Positions 24,924 to 34,065 of a stretch of 64,000 bases of DNA are shown piece by piece. Source of the stretch: Clostridia bacterium (GTDB lineage: Bacteria > Bacillota > Clostridia > Christensenellales > Aristaeellaceae); the NCBI GenBank assembly GCA_017545905.1, contig JAFWXL010000015.1, forward strand, positions 1-64,000, written 5' to 3'. Numbering within the stretch: position 1 is the stretch's first letter; every line of letters starts with the position of its first letter. Both the position numbers and the translations under genes were made by a program. The notes under the pieces were generated by a model. It did no database searches and was not told where the DNA came from. It saw only the letters and a program-made list of their open reading frames with translations.

Positions 24924-25610
24924 TCAAACGAAATACCTGCGCAGGGGCAGCGCATCGCGCAGCTCAAAGCACTTTTCCAGCCAGCCAAAGATCCAGCCGA
25001 TGAGCGTGCCGTTGACCAGCGCGCACAGGATTGTGCCCAGCTTGACGCCTTCAAAGTGCCCAAAGCCGAAGAACACAAAGCTCATGAACACGGCGATTGC
25101 GCAGCTCACACAGTCGTAAGCGGTCTTCACCTTCGGAATCGGCTTTCCTGTCGCCTGCGCGATCTCCTTGACGAAGAGCTCGTAGGCCTCCGGCGAAATA
25201 TACGTCTTCATCAGCATCGCCACGCCCAGCGAGCATACGACCATGCCCAGCACATACCACAGCGCACGAAGGGCCTGGCCGCCCGCCGGCAGCGGTGCAG
25301 CCAGCACGAGCATCGCATCAAGGGTAAAGCCGTAGATCACAGCCGTGGCAAAGGAAAACAGATACGCCCGCTTGAATCGGCGCATGACAATCGCCAGCAG
25401 CACGAGAATCACACCCTGAAGCATGTATTCCGCCATGCCGAACGAGAAAAACGTCAGGCTGTCCACGAGCTTCAGGTGCAGCAGGTATGCGGGCGCAACG
25501 ACCATCGACATGCCGAAGTCCGCCTTTTCCATCAGCGCGGTGCCCAGCGCCAGAATCGCAATGCCCAGCGCGTAAGCCGCCTCGGCATAGAGCACAGGTT
25601 TCTTTTTCAT
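24924..25610 (-). CDS. YczE/YitT-like integral membrane protein (DUF6198 type)
   Basis: The 228-residue product has about five to six membrane helices and the family features YALGIAILALGTALMEKADF-like start, GFTLDAMLVL near the middle and a soluble loop with KTYISPEAYELFVKEIA then TAYDCVSC. Function of the family is not established; transport has been suggested. It has an AGGAGG site. Its promoter places a terminator-like hairpin in the 5' leader, so expression may be attenuated. Confidence 0.7.
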   Translation of the reverse strand: MKKKPVLYAEAAYALGIAILALGTALMEKADFGMSMVVAPAYLLHLKLVDSLTFFSFGMAEYMLQGVILVLLAIVMRRFKRAYLFSFATAVIYGFTLDAMLVLAAPLPAGGQALRALWYVLGMVVCSLGVAMLMKTYISPEAYELFVKEIAQATGKPIPKVKTAYDCVSCAIAVFMSFVFFGFGHFEGVKLGTILCALVNGTLIGWIFGWLEKCFELRDALPLRRYFV

Positions 25611-25632
25611 CCGTAAATCCTCCTATTGTACG

Positions 25633-25680
25633 AAAAAACAGCTTCCGGCGTTTGATATAGAAACGCCAAAAGCTGCTTTT
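25633..25680 (-). promoter_or_regulatory. Attenuator-like hairpin in the leader of the YczE-like gene
   Basis: On the minus strand CAGCTTttGGCGTTT pairs with AAACGCCggAAGCTG around a six-base loop and is followed by TTTTTT. A consensus promoter sits immediately upstream (25683-25711) and the coding region starts 22 bases downstream. The hairpin therefore falls in the 5' leader and has the form of an intrinsic terminator. No upstream minus-strand gene needs a stop here. No antiterminator arm is visible. Confidence 0.55.
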
Positions 25681-25682
25681 GC

Positions 25683-25711
25683 AATATATCACGTTCAATT
25701 CAAAATGTCAA
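25683..25711 (-). promoter_or_regulatory. Promoter of the YczE-like gene
   Basis: The minus strand has TTGACA (25706-25711), 17 bases and TATATT (25683-25688). Confidence 0.7.
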
Positions 25712-25747
25712 TCCAGATCTGTTTCATTTCAGAAAGGAGATTGCCCC

Positions 25748-27766
25748 ATGTCCAACCCCGTTCTCCGCTATGGCGCAGACTACAATCCCGACCAGTGGCT
25801 CGACCGCCCGGACATCCTCGCGCAGGATATCGACCTGATGAAAAAGGCGAATGTCAACGTCGTTTCGCTGGGCATTTTTGCCTGGGCCACGCTTGAGCCC
25901 GCCGAAGGTGCGTATAACCTCGACTGGATGGCCAAAATCATCGACGATCTGTACGCCGCCGGTGTAAGTGTCGATCTGGCAACGCCCTCCGGCGCGCGTC
26001 CCGCGTGGATGGCGCACAAGTATCCCGAGGTACTGCGCGTGGGTCCCAACCGCCAGCGCAATCTCTTCGGCGAGCGCCACAATCACTGCTACACCTCTCC
26101 CGTTTACCGCGAGAAGGTGAAGCTGATGAACCAGCAGCTGGCCAGCCGCTTCGGCCGCCATCCCGGCGTGATCATGTGGCATATCTCCAACGAGTACGGC
26201 GGCGAATGCCACTGCGAACTGTGCCAGCAGGCTTTCCGAGACTGGCTGAAGGAAAAATACGGCACCATCGGCGCGCTCAACAAGGCATGGAACGCCAAGT
26301 TCTGGAGCCATGACTATCCGGATTTTGACTGCATCGAGAGCCCGGCGCCCCACGGCGAAAACTCCGTACACGGCCTCAAGCTCGACTGGAAGCGCTTTGT
26401 CTCCCACCAGACGATTGACTTCATGAAGTGGGAGCGCGACTGCATCCGCGAAATCGTGCCCGAGGCCAAGGTCTGCACGAACATGATGTATTTCTACAAT
26501 GGCATCGACTACTTCGATATGGCGAAGGAAATCGATCTGGCGACCTGGGACGCCTATCCCACCTGGCACAAGCCGACCGAGACCCTCGAGCAGACGGCGA
26601 TGGATACGGGCTTTATGCACGATCTGATCTACTCGGTCAAGGGCCAGCCGTTCTGGCTGATGGAAAACTGCCCCGGCCCGACCAACTGGCAGAAGATTTC
26701 CAAGGGCAAAAAGCCTGGCGTGAACATCATGGCCGGCATGCAGACCGTGGCCCACGGCGGCGACGGCGTGCTGTTCTTCCAGTGGCGTCAGGCGCAGGGC
26801 TCCAGCGAAAAATTCCATGCGGCGATGGTCTCCCACGACTGCCGCGAGGACAACCGCATCTTCATGGAATGCGCCGAGCTGGGCAGCATGCTCAGAGAAC
26901 TGAGCGAAAGCATCGCGGGCGTCAGGCGCGAAAAGCAGGCCGCCATCGTCTATGACTGGAGCAACAGGTGGGCGCTGGAGGATGCGCAGGGTCCGCGCAA
27001 TGAGGGGCTGTACTTCAAGCATGAGCTGCTGCGCCACTACACGGGCCTCAAGCAGAACGGTATCGACGTACAGATGATCTGCGAAGACAGCGATATCTCC
27101 GGCTACAAGCTTATCGTCGCGCCGATGCTCTACATGCTGCGCGAGGATTTCGCCCAGAAGCTGCGCGACTTCGTCGCACAGGGCGGCACGCTGGTTGTCA
27201 CCTACTGGTCCGGCGTAGTCAACGAGACCGATCTGTGTTATCTGGGCGACGGTCCGCACATGCTCACCGATGTGCTCGGCGTGCGCAGGCTGGAAATCGA
27301 CGCCATGTATGACGGCGAGGCGCGCCGCTGCGTATCCGTATGCGACGCGCTGCCCGAAACTGCAAGCGGTTCCATCCTTTGCGAGGTCGCAGCGCTGGAG
27401 GGTGCAGAGGCGCTGATGGTCTACGACGAGGATTATTTCGCCGGCGCGCCGGCCGTTACGGTCAATACCTTCGGCAAGGGCAAGGCATACTACATCGCCA
27501 CCCGCTTTGAAGAGGATTTCTACAAGCCGCTCTACGAGCTGATCACCGACGGCGTCGTCTCCTCCTGCTGGCCGGGCCAGCTGGCCGAGGGCGTGATCGC
27601 CTGCAGCCGCGGCGACTATGTCTTCCTGATCAACACGAAGGACGCCGTCGTCTGGTTTAAAAACGCAGAGCTTGCGCCCTACGGCACCGCGGTATACAAG
27701 AAGAACGGCGATACGCTCGATCTGATCTACAATCAGATGGCGTTCAACTGGTCGCCGGTCAAGTAA
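25748..27766 (+). CDS. Beta-galactosidase, glycoside hydrolase family 42
   Basis: The 672-residue protein from the ATG at 25748 (AAAGGAGA box) shows the GH42 order: RYGADYNPDQW, LGIFAWATLEPAEG, WHISNEYGGECHC with the acid/base Glu, the zinc-type cysteines in CHCELC, and the nucleophile Glu in WLMENCPGPTNW. The trimerisation domain follows (YKLIVAPMLYML, GGTLVVTYWSG) and then a C-terminal beta domain. There is no signal peptide, so it hydrolyses imported beta-galactosides in the cytoplasm. No transporter for them lies in the window. It shares the region with a GH36 enzyme, HprK and glucokinase. Confidence 0.93.
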   Translation: MSNPVLRYGADYNPDQWLDRPDILAQDIDLMKKANVNVVSLGIFAWATLEPAEGAYNLDWMAKIIDDLYAAGVSVDLATPSGARPAWMAHKYPEVLRVGPNRQRNLFGERHNHCYTSPVYREKVKLMNQQLASRFGRHPGVIMWHISNEYGGECHCELCQQAFRDWLKEKYGTIGALNKAWNAKFWSHDYPDFDCIESPAPHGENSVHGLKLDWKRFVSHQTIDFMKWERDCIREIVPEAKVCTNMMYFYNGIDYFDMAKEIDLATWDAYPTWHKPTETLEQTAMDTGFMHDLIYSVKGQPFWLMENCPGPTNWQKISKGKKPGVNIMAGMQTVAHGGDGVLFFQWRQAQGSSEKFHAAMVSHDCREDNRIFMECAELGSMLRELSESIAGVRREKQAAIVYDWSNRWALEDAQGPRNEGLYFKHELLRHYTGLKQNGIDVQMICEDSDISGYKLIVAPMLYMLREDFAQKLRDFVAQGGTLVVTYWSGVVNETDLCYLGDGPHMLTDVLGVRRLEIDAMYDGEARRCVSVCDALPETASGSILCEVAALEGAEALMVYDEDYFAGAPAVTVNTFGKGKAYYIATRFEEDFYKPLYELITDGVVSSCWPGQLAEGVIACSRGDYVFLINTKDAVVWFKNAELAPYGTAVYKKNGDTLDLIYNQMAFNWSPVK

Positions 27767-27777
27767 GACCAAAGAAG

Positions 27778-27808
27778 AATCCGTCCGCTGCATGCGGACG
27801 GATTTTTG
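27778..27808 (+). terminator. Terminator of the GH42 gene
   Basis: AATCCGTCCGC-tgca-style hairpin GTCCGC/GCGGAC with GGATTTTTGT after it. Confidence 0.8.
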
Positions 27809-27811
27809 TAT

Positions 27812-28510
27812 TCATTCTTTTTGAAGCATGGCGAGCAGATAGGCAAGCGCCCCGCCGATCTGAGCAAAGTTCACATCCACTCTGCCCGCGTCCTGCACAT
27901 TCACGCCCACAGCATGCCCGGCATATGCAAACATCGGATAATCGTTCACGCCGTCGCCCACGGCGACCGTCTCCTCCGGCGCAATGCCCAGCAGCGCGCC
28001 CAGCCGCTCAAGACCGCTCTTTTTGGTAATGCCCTCCGGCGTGACGTCAAAGCTGTCGCAGTGCCTGTAAACGATCACATCGCGCAGCTGATCCTTGAGC
28101 GCATCGATGCAGCCCTGCACCGCGTCAAACTCCCTTTCATCCCGCGGGAACGGCGTGAGTCCCACTTCGTTGGGCTGATACCACATGCCCGGCACCGCCT
28201 GTTCAAATGCCTCGCGCAAAAGACGGATTGAACGCTTTGCTGCCTGCGAATACGGTGCGACATGGTAATCCTTCGGCGGCAGATCCACGCCCAGCTGGAT
28301 CACCGCACCGTTCTCGCCCACCAGAATCGGCGCTTTCAGCCCCGCCTGCCTCATAAAGCCGCACAGATAATATGTCGGCTTGCCCGAGCAGATCGCGATG
28401 CGCGCGCCCGCGTCCTCCAGCTTTTTCAAAAGTACAAGATCCTCCGGCACAATCCCCCTGCCCAGCGCAGCCAGCGTGCCGTCCAGATCAAAAACAATCA
28501 GCTTAACCAT
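27812..28510 (-). CDS. HAD-superfamily Cof-type phosphatase
   Basis: The product is 232 residues from the ATG at 28510; a longer form from 28522 is possible. HAD motif I is FDLDGTLA, motif II ICSGKP, motif III contains KKSGLERLG, and motif IV is AVGDGVNDYPMF. A cap domain of Cof/phosphoglycolate-like type lies between. It dephosphorylates a small phosphorylated metabolite, possibly a sugar phosphate given its neighbours. Its start is 17 bases after the azlD stop, so it closes an azlC-azlD-HAD operon. Confidence 0.82.
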   Translation of the reverse strand: MVKLIVFDLDGTLAALGRGIVPEDLVLLKKLEDAGARIAICSGKPTYYLCGFMRQAGLKAPILVGENGAVIQLGVDLPPKDYHVAPYSQAAKRSIRLLREAFEQAVPGMWYQPNEVGLTPFPRDEREFDAVQGCIDALKDQLRDVIVYRHCDSFDVTPEGITKKSGLERLGALLGIAPEETVAVGDGVNDYPMFAYAGHAVGVNVQDAGRVDVNFAQIGGALAYLLAMLQKE

Positions 28511-28526
28511 CTTCTCTTGCATACCC

Positions 28527-28835
28527 TCACAGCAGAATCATTTCAGAAACAAATACCACCGCGCAGGAAATCACCGCCACGGTAAACAGGCTCTTCCCGC
28601 TCCACGCCAGTGCAACGCCGCACACAAGCGCCAGAAAACCTGCCGCAGGGCTGTTCGTCGCCTGCACAATATCCGGGAATGTCATCACCGCCAGCGTGAC
28701 ATAGGGCACATAGTACAGGAATGATCGGATGAACCGGTTCCTGATCGGCTTTCTGATCAGCGTCAGCGGCAGCACGCGGATGAGATACGTGACCGCAAAC
28801 ATGACGAAGATATACACATAGATGTTACGCTGCAT
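28527..28835 (-). CDS. azlD: AzlD family branched-chain amino acid export subunit
   Basis: The product is 102 residues with four hydrophobic helices and the AzlD features YLIRVLPLTLIRKP and FLYYVPYVTLAVMTFP. It forms the export complex with AzlC. The ATG at 28835 follows AGGAGGGGG and overlaps the azlC end by eleven bases. An upstream extension is not used. Confidence 0.87.
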   Translation of the reverse strand: MQRNIYVYIFVMFAVTYLIRVLPLTLIRKPIRNRFIRSFLYYVPYVTLAVMTFPDIVQATNSPAAGFLALVCGVALAWSGKSLFTVAVISCAVVFVSEMILL

Positions 28836-29553
28836 CCGAATCCCCCTCCTCCTGCGCAACCGGGAAGAAATACGCCGCCGCAGCCGCGATGATCACCGTC
28901 AGGATGATCACGCGCATGCCCGCAGAGATGCCGGCAAAGAGCGGCAGATACGCCAGTACGCAGCTCAGCGCCATCGAGATAAGCACCAGTGCGGCAATCA
29001 CCCGGCTCTTTCTCGCCGGGGGAATGATGATCGCCAGGAACATGCCGTACAGGCCCACGCTCAGCGCGCTGACGACATTGGCCGGCAGCACATTACCCAT
29101 CACCACGCCGAAATATGTGCCCAGCGACCAGCCCGGCAGCGCCATGGTGATCACGCCGTAGGTATACCACGGGTTGATCATGCCCGGCACGTTCATCTGC
29201 ACGCCGAAGATCTCATCCGTTACCTCAAAGCCGATGATCAGGCGCGGAATCAGTCCTGTCTTCGGCGAAATCTTCTGGCTGAGCGAGCAGGACATGAGCA
29301 GATAACGCGCATTAATGATGAGCATCATGATCGCCATCGCCAGATAGCCTTCGTTGTGCTCGATGACGGTAAAGCCGGCCTTCTCGCCGGCAGAAGCATT
29401 ATTGAGCAGGCTGGCAAGCCCGGCCTGAAAGGCGGTCAGGCCCGCATTTCTGGCGGCAATGCCCAGCGTGAAGCCCACAGCGGCATAGCCCAGCATGATC
29501 GGCATGCCGTCGCGCAGGCCGCGCAGATACCATGTCTTGTTGTCCTGGTTCAT
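28825..29553 (-). CDS. azlC: AzlC family branched-chain amino acid exporter
   Basis: The 242-residue product has AzlC landmarks: GLRDGMPIMLGYAAVGFTLG, GLTAFQAGLASLLNNASAGE, LIINARYLLMSCSLSQK and FEVTDEIFGV. It exports branched-chain amino acids with AzlD. The ATG at 29553 follows GGGGAGGGG; earlier codons in the frame are leader. It is divergent from the GH36 gene. Confidence 0.9.
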   Translation of the reverse strand: MNQDNKTWYLRGLRDGMPIMLGYAAVGFTLGIAARNAGLTAFQAGLASLLNNASAGEKAGFTVIEHNEGYLAMAIMMLIINARYLLMSCSLSQKISPKTGLIPRLIIGFEVTDEIFGVQMNVPGMINPWYTYGVITMALPGWSLGTYFGVVMGNVLPANVVSALSVGLYGMFLAIIIPPARKSRVIAALVLISMALSCVLAYLPLFAGISAGMRVIILTVIIAAAAAYFFPVAQEEGDSDAA

Positions 29554-29688
29554 CGAATCCCCTCCCCCCGGAGACTTTGTTGTGATAAAGCATATCATAA
29601 ACCTTTTGGGTGGATTCGTCTACACAAAACAGCAAAATCCACCGAAGAATTCTCCGACGCATAATTGCTGTTTTTGTCCGCAATGCGC

Positions 29689-29717
29689 TTGACCCAGACT
29701 GACGGATATGAGAAAAT
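29689..29717 (+). promoter_or_regulatory. Possible promoter of the GH36 gene
   Basis: TTGACC (29689-29694), 17 bases, then a weak GAAAAT (29712-29717). Confidence 0.4.
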
Positions 29718-29752
29718 AGGATGAATATTTCCGCATACACTGGAGGCTTTCC

Positions 29753-31921
29753 ATGTCCATCCTCTTTGATCAGAACACAAAATCCTTCCATCTGTCCAAC
29801 AGCCGCGTCAGCTATATCTTCCGTCTGGCCGGCGGCATGTATCCGATGCATGTGCACTGGGGGCGCCGCGTGCGCGCAGTCAATGACGAGCTGCTCACCC
29901 GCCGCACCATCTGGACCGAGGAAACCTTTTCGCTCAACGAGACGTCACTGGACTTTCTGCCCATGGAATGCCCGACGTTCGCCGGCGATCTGCGCGAGGG
30001 CATGATCCATGTCATCCACGAAAACGGCATGTCCGCGCTGCTGCTGGAGTACGAGTCCCATCAGGTGATCTCCGGCAAGCCGGAGCTGGCCGGCCTGCCC
30101 AGCGCCCGCGGCGAGGACGCGCAGTCCCTTCTTCTGACGCTGCGCGACAAGGTCAGCGGCGTGGCCGTCGAGCTGTGCTACACCGTCTACGAGGATGTGG
30201 ACGTGATCGCCCGCAGTGCGCGCATCATCAACGACGGCAAAACGCCTGTCACCGTGGACAAGGCGCTCAGCGCCTGCGTGGACTTTGAGGGCTGCGATTA
30301 CAACCTGACCACGCTCTCCGGCGCATGGGTGCGCGAACGCCAGCTCTACACCCGTCCGCTCGTTCCGGGCGATCAGGGTACATCCTCCACGCGCGGCGCA
30401 TCGAGCGTGCAGACCAGCCCGTTCATGATGCTCACCAGCAAGGACGCCACCGAGCAGACCGGCGAAGCCTTCGGCTTTGCGCTGTGCTATTCCGGCGGCT
30501 TCGAGGCGAGCGTGCATGTGGATCAGCACTTCATCTCCCGCGCGCAGATCGGCATTCAGCCGTTCAATTTCTCCTGGCGCCTGCTGCCGGGCGAGTCCTT
30601 CCAGACGCCGGAAGCCTATCTTTGCTATTCCTGCGAGGGCATCGGCGGCATGAGCCGCAATTTTCATGCGCTTGTCCACCGCCATATCACCACCGGTAAA
30701 TACGCGCATTCCACCCGTCCCATCCTCATCAACAATTGGGAAGCGACATACTTCGACTTCAACGAGGAAAAGCTGCTCAAGCTCGCACGCGTGGCACGCA
30801 GGGCCGGCATCGATCTGTTCGTGCTTGACGACGGCTGGTTCGGCCATCGCGACGCGGCCAATTCCTCGCTGGGCGACTGGTACGACGACAAAAACAAGCT
30901 GCCCGGCGGTCTGGCGGGCCTGAGCGAGAAGATTCACAAGCTGGGCCTGATGTTCGGCCTGTGGATTGAGCCGGAGATGATCTCCGTTGACAGCGATCTC
31001 TACAGGCAGCATCCCGAGTGGTGCATCCATGTTCCGGGCTATCCGCGCATCGAATACCGTGATCAGCTGGTACTCGATCTTTCCCGCGACGAAGTGCGCG
31101 ATTACGTGGTCGACGCCATCATCGCAGCGCTGCGGCGCGGCAGGGTCGATTACGTGAAGTGGGACATGAACCGCTTCATCAACATGTGGGGCTCCACCAA
31201 TCTGCCGGCCAGCCGCCAGCAGGAGCTCGGCCACCGCTATATTCTGGGCGTATACGACATGATGCGCCGCATCACCGGCGCATTCCCGAATGTGCTTTTT
31301 GAAAGCTGCGCCGGCGGCGGCGGCCGCTTCGATCTGGGCATGATGTGCTTCATGCCGCAGGCCTGGTGCACAGATGACACCGACGCCTGGATGCGCTGCA
31401 GAATCCAGCATTCCACCTCGCTCGTCTTCCCGCCCAGCACGATGGGCGCGCACGTATCCGCCGTACCGAATCATCAGACGGGCCGCACGGCGCCGCTGGC
31501 AACACGCGCTGCGGTCGCCATGAGCGGCACCTACGGCTACGAGCTGGATCTGACAAAGCTGCCGCGCAAGGAGATCGAGGAGATCCGCGTGCTCAACAAG
31601 CGCCTGCGCGAAATCCAGACCGTGCTGCTTTACGGCACGTACTATCGCCTGCTCTCCCCGTACGAGGGCAACGAAGCTGCGTGGATGAGCGTCACCAAGG
31701 ACAAGCGCGAAGCCGTCGTCACCCACGTCTACGCGCAGGCCGTGCCGAATATGAAGGACAAGCTCCTGCGCCTGACCGGCCTTGACCCGACGCTGACCTA
31801 TCGCGACGACGTAACCGGCAAGACCTACGGCGGCGACGAGCTGATGTATTACGGCATCATCCTTCACAAACCGTGGGGCGACTATATGTCCCAGCAGTGG
31901 CATCTGGTTGCAATCGATTGA
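29753..31921 (+). CDS. Alpha-galactosidase, glycoside hydrolase family 36
   Basis: The 722-residue protein has the GH36 layout: an N-terminal beta-supersandwich, then a TIM barrel with NNWEATYFDF, VLDDGWFGHRD, GLWIEPEMIS, the nucleophile in YVKWDMNR and the acid/base region FESCAGGGGRFDLGMM, CTDDTDAWMR, and a C-terminal beta-sheet domain. Length matches AgaA/Aga36 enzymes. It has no signal peptide, so raffinose-type or melibiose substrates must be imported. It has a GGAGG site, and neighbouring GH42 and glucokinase suggest galactoside use. Confidence 0.95.
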   Translation: MSILFDQNTKSFHLSNSRVSYIFRLAGGMYPMHVHWGRRVRAVNDELLTRRTIWTEETFSLNETSLDFLPMECPTFAGDLREGMIHVIHENGMSALLLEYESHQVISGKPELAGLPSARGEDAQSLLLTLRDKVSGVAVELCYTVYEDVDVIARSARIINDGKTPVTVDKALSACVDFEGCDYNLTTLSGAWVRERQLYTRPLVPGDQGTSSTRGASSVQTSPFMMLTSKDATEQTGEAFGFALCYSGGFEASVHVDQHFISRAQIGIQPFNFSWRLLPGESFQTPEAYLCYSCEGIGGMSRNFHALVHRHITTGKYAHSTRPILINNWEATYFDFNEEKLLKLARVARRAGIDLFVLDDGWFGHRDAANSSLGDWYDDKNKLPGGLAGLSEKIHKLGLMFGLWIEPEMISVDSDLYRQHPEWCIHVPGYPRIEYRDQLVLDLSRDEVRDYVVDAIIAALRRGRVDYVKWDMNRFINMWGSTNLPASRQQELGHRYILGVYDMMRRITGAFPNVLFESCAGGGGRFDLGMMCFMPQAWCTDDTDAWMRCRIQHSTSLVFPPSTMGAHVSAVPNHQTGRTAPLATRAAVAMSGTYGYELDLTKLPRKEIEEIRVLNKRLREIQTVLLYGTYYRLLSPYEGNEAAWMSVTKDKREAVVTHVYAQAVPNMKDKLLRLTGLDPTLTYRDDVTGKTYGGDELMYYGIILHKPWGDYMSQQWHLVAID

Positions 31922-31930
31922 TCATCATCA

Positions 31931-31963
31931 GGCAGAGACGGATCATCGTCTCTGCCTTTTTGT
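31931..31963 (+). terminator. Terminator of the GH36 gene
   Basis: GGCAGAGACG-gatcat-CGTCTCTGCC followed by TTTTTGT. Confidence 0.9.
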
Positions 31964-32030
31964 CTGAAAGCACGCTCCTGCCGGTGAAAAATCAGTCAAA
32001 CCGGGTATGGCCTTTATACGCGCAATAGGC

Positions 32031-32036
32031 TATAAT
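32031..32036 (+). promoter_or_regulatory. -10 box upstream of hprK
   Basis: TATAAT followed by an AT-rich run, about 35 bases before the start codon; no good -35 box is seen. Confidence 0.45.
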
Positions 32037-32070
32037 ATATATATCTATATCAGGCGGGAGGCGCAGATTT

Positions 32071-32997
32071 ATGGTCACTCAGCAGGCTTTTGCCAAGGCT
32101 CTGGCGCTGGAGGTTATCCATCCGGCGCAGAAACGCAGCATGCAGATCGAGGTAGCCGACGTCTGCCGCCCCGGCATCCAGTTTGCCGGATACTTTGAGG
32201 TCTTTGCGCATGCGCGTCCGCAGGTCATCGGCAAAACCGAGATGGCCTACCTGATGAGCCTGCCCGAGGAAATCCGCTCGGCAAGGCTGGAGCGCTACTT
32301 TTCCTACGATATCCCATGCATCGTCATCGCCCGCGGCATGGACTGCCCGCAGGTTCTGCTCGATCAGGCCAGAGCGCACGGCGTGCCGATCTATCGCACG
32401 CAGGATGAAACCAGCGCATTCACCGGCAAGGTGATCACCTATCTCTCCGAGGCGATGGCCCCGCGCATCACGCAGCACGGCGTGCTGGTCGACGTATTCG
32501 GCGTGGGCGTGCTGATCACAGGCGAGAGCGGCGTGGGCAAGAGCGAATGCGCGCTTGAGCTGATCAAGCGCGGCCATCTGCTGGTGGCGGACGACGTGGT
32601 CGATATCGCACGCGTGGGCCACAAGCTGCGCGGCGAATCGCCGGAAATCGTGCGCGACTTCATGGAACTGCGCGGCATCGGCATTGTGGATATCAAGCTG
32701 ATCTTCGGCATCGGCGCCATCCTGCGCAAAAAGTCGATCGACATGGTGATCCATCTGGAACTGTGGATACCGGGCAAGGATTACGACCGGCTTGGCAACA
32801 AGGACAAAACAATGGATATCCTCGGCGTGGATGTGCCGCTGATCAATGTGCCCGTACGTTCAGGCCGCAATCTGGCAATGATCGTGGAGATCGCCGCCAG
32901 AAACTGGCGCCTGAAGAACGAGGGCTACAGCGCGGTCAGCGAGCTGGACAAGCGTCTTGGCGCCATGTACGGCAAAAAGGACGACTCAGATTTCTGA
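32071..32997 (+). CDS. hprK: HPr kinase/phosphorylase
   Basis: The 308-residue protein has the HprK N-terminal domain (IQFAGYFEVFAHARPQVIGK), the P-loop GESGVGKSECALELIKRGH, DDVVDI and the C-terminal signature ELRGIGIVDIKLIFG. It phosphorylates HPr at a serine and drives carbon catabolite control through CcpA. The ATG at 32071 has GGGAGGCG upstream. It is followed 39 bases later by glucokinase. HPr and Enzyme I are not in the window. Confidence 0.97.
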   Translation: MVTQQAFAKALALEVIHPAQKRSMQIEVADVCRPGIQFAGYFEVFAHARPQVIGKTEMAYLMSLPEEIRSARLERYFSYDIPCIVIARGMDCPQVLLDQARAHGVPIYRTQDETSAFTGKVITYLSEAMAPRITQHGVLVDVFGVGVLITGESGVGKSECALELIKRGHLLVADDVVDIARVGHKLRGESPEIVRDFMELRGIGIVDIKLIFGIGAILRKKSIDMVIHLELWIPGKDYDRLGNKDKTMDILGVDVPLINVPVRSGRNLAMIVEIAARNWRLKNEGYSAVSELDKRLGAMYGKKDDSDF

Positions 32998-33036
32998 GCA
33001 TCACGATAAATCTCTGATTTGGAAAGGATGAAAGCT

Positions 33037-33981
33037 ATGTATTATATTGGTCTGGACGTAGGCGGCACCACCTTCAAGGCCGGCGTGGTCACCGAAGACG
33101 GCAGGATTATCCACAAGGACGCCATGCCCACCGGCATCGAGCGCTCTTATCAGGATATCATTGCGGATATGGCGCTGCTGTGCAAAAAGGTGGCTGCCGA
33201 CGCCGGCGTCGATATGGCTGATGTGAAGGCCATCGGCGTGGGCGTGCCGGGTCTGTTTGACAATAAGACCGGCCGCATTCCCTTCTGCACGAATCTGGGC
33301 TGGCACGACATCCCGTTCGTCGAGGAAATGAAGAAGCATCTGGATACGCCCGTCATCGGCGACAACGATGCGACGGTCGCCGGTCTGGCGGAATCCGTTG
33401 CCGGTGTGAGCGCCGGCATCAGCGACTGCGTCTTCCTGACGCTGGGCACCGGCGTGGGCGGCGGCATCATCATCGGCGGCAAGCCGTATTCCGGTGCGCA
33501 TGGCTGCGGCAGCGAGATCGGCCACATGATGATCCGTATGGGCGGCGAGGAATGCACCTGCGGCAACTTCGGCTGCTTTGAGCGCTACGCCAGCGCAACC
33601 GCGATCATCCGCGAGGCGCGCAAGGCCGTCGAAACCCATCCCGAAAGCAGCATGATGAGCGCTTGCGGCGGCGATCCGGAGAAGATCAATGCCAAGATCG
33701 TCATCGATGCGGCCAAGGAGGGCGATCCGACCGCCAAGGCTGTGTTCGATCAGTATGTCTACGGTCTGGCTGTGGGCATCATCAATATCATCAATATGAT
33801 CGATCCCGAGGTGATCGTGCTGGGCGGCGGCGTCAGCGCTGCGGGCGAGTTCCTTCTGAATGCGGTCCGCGAAGCGGTCAAGCCCATGGTCTTCTTCAAG
33901 ACCATGCCCTATGCGCGCATTGAACTGGCGCAGCTGGGTAACGATGCGGGCATCATCGGCGCCGCAATGCTGGGCAGGTAA
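33037..33981 (+). CDS. glcK: ROK family glucokinase
   Basis: The 314-residue protein starts YYIGLDVGGTTFKAGVV and has VGVPGLFD, GDNDATVAGLAE (sugar-binding Asn-Asp), LGTGVGGGIIIGG, the ROK zinc motif CTCGNFGCFE and IVLGGGVS. It phosphorylates glucose (or galactose/mannose-like sugars) with ATP. The ATG at 33037 with GGAAAGG eight bases before it is preferred to an upstream TTG. It follows hprK closely, in line with a carbohydrate-control operon. Confidence 0.92.
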   Translation: MYYIGLDVGGTTFKAGVVTEDGRIIHKDAMPTGIERSYQDIIADMALLCKKVAADAGVDMADVKAIGVGVPGLFDNKTGRIPFCTNLGWHDIPFVEEMKKHLDTPVIGDNDATVAGLAESVAGVSAGISDCVFLTLGTGVGGGIIIGGKPYSGAHGCGSEIGHMMIRMGGEECTCGNFGCFERYASATAIIREARKAVETHPESSMMSACGGDPEKINAKIVIDAAKEGDPTAKAVFDQYVYGLAVGIINIINMIDPEVIVLGGGVSAAGEFLLNAVREAVKPMVFFKTMPYARIELAQLGNDAGIIGAAMLGR

Positions 33982-33998
33982 GCGAGGAACGGGGGTTA

Positions 33999-34065
33999 CG
34001 TTGGGGCCGCAGGCCCCAAACCCCGCCTGGGGATTTCATCCCCAGACCCCATTTATCGCTTCGCG
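33999..34065 (+). repeat. Two-hairpin intergenic repeat, copy E1
   Basis: Hairpin 1 is TTGGGGCC/GGCCCCAA. Hairpin 2 is CTGGGGAT-ttc-ATCCCCAG. The tail is TCGCTTCGCG. It lies just after glcK, with copy E2 in opposite orientation at 34201. The bases between them hold nothing I recognise apart from TTCGCG/CGCGAA and GGAGCCTGCC-type short inverted repeats. Confidence 0.85.

Noticed and set aside
25724..27793. 689-codon minus-strand frame opposite the GH42 gene
   Set aside because: It mirrors a well-supported GH42 gene and lacks any domain; the high GC content keeps antisense frames open.
25748..33981. Polysaccharide utilisation locus
   Set aside because: No SusCD-like pair, sugar transporter or local sugar regulator is present.
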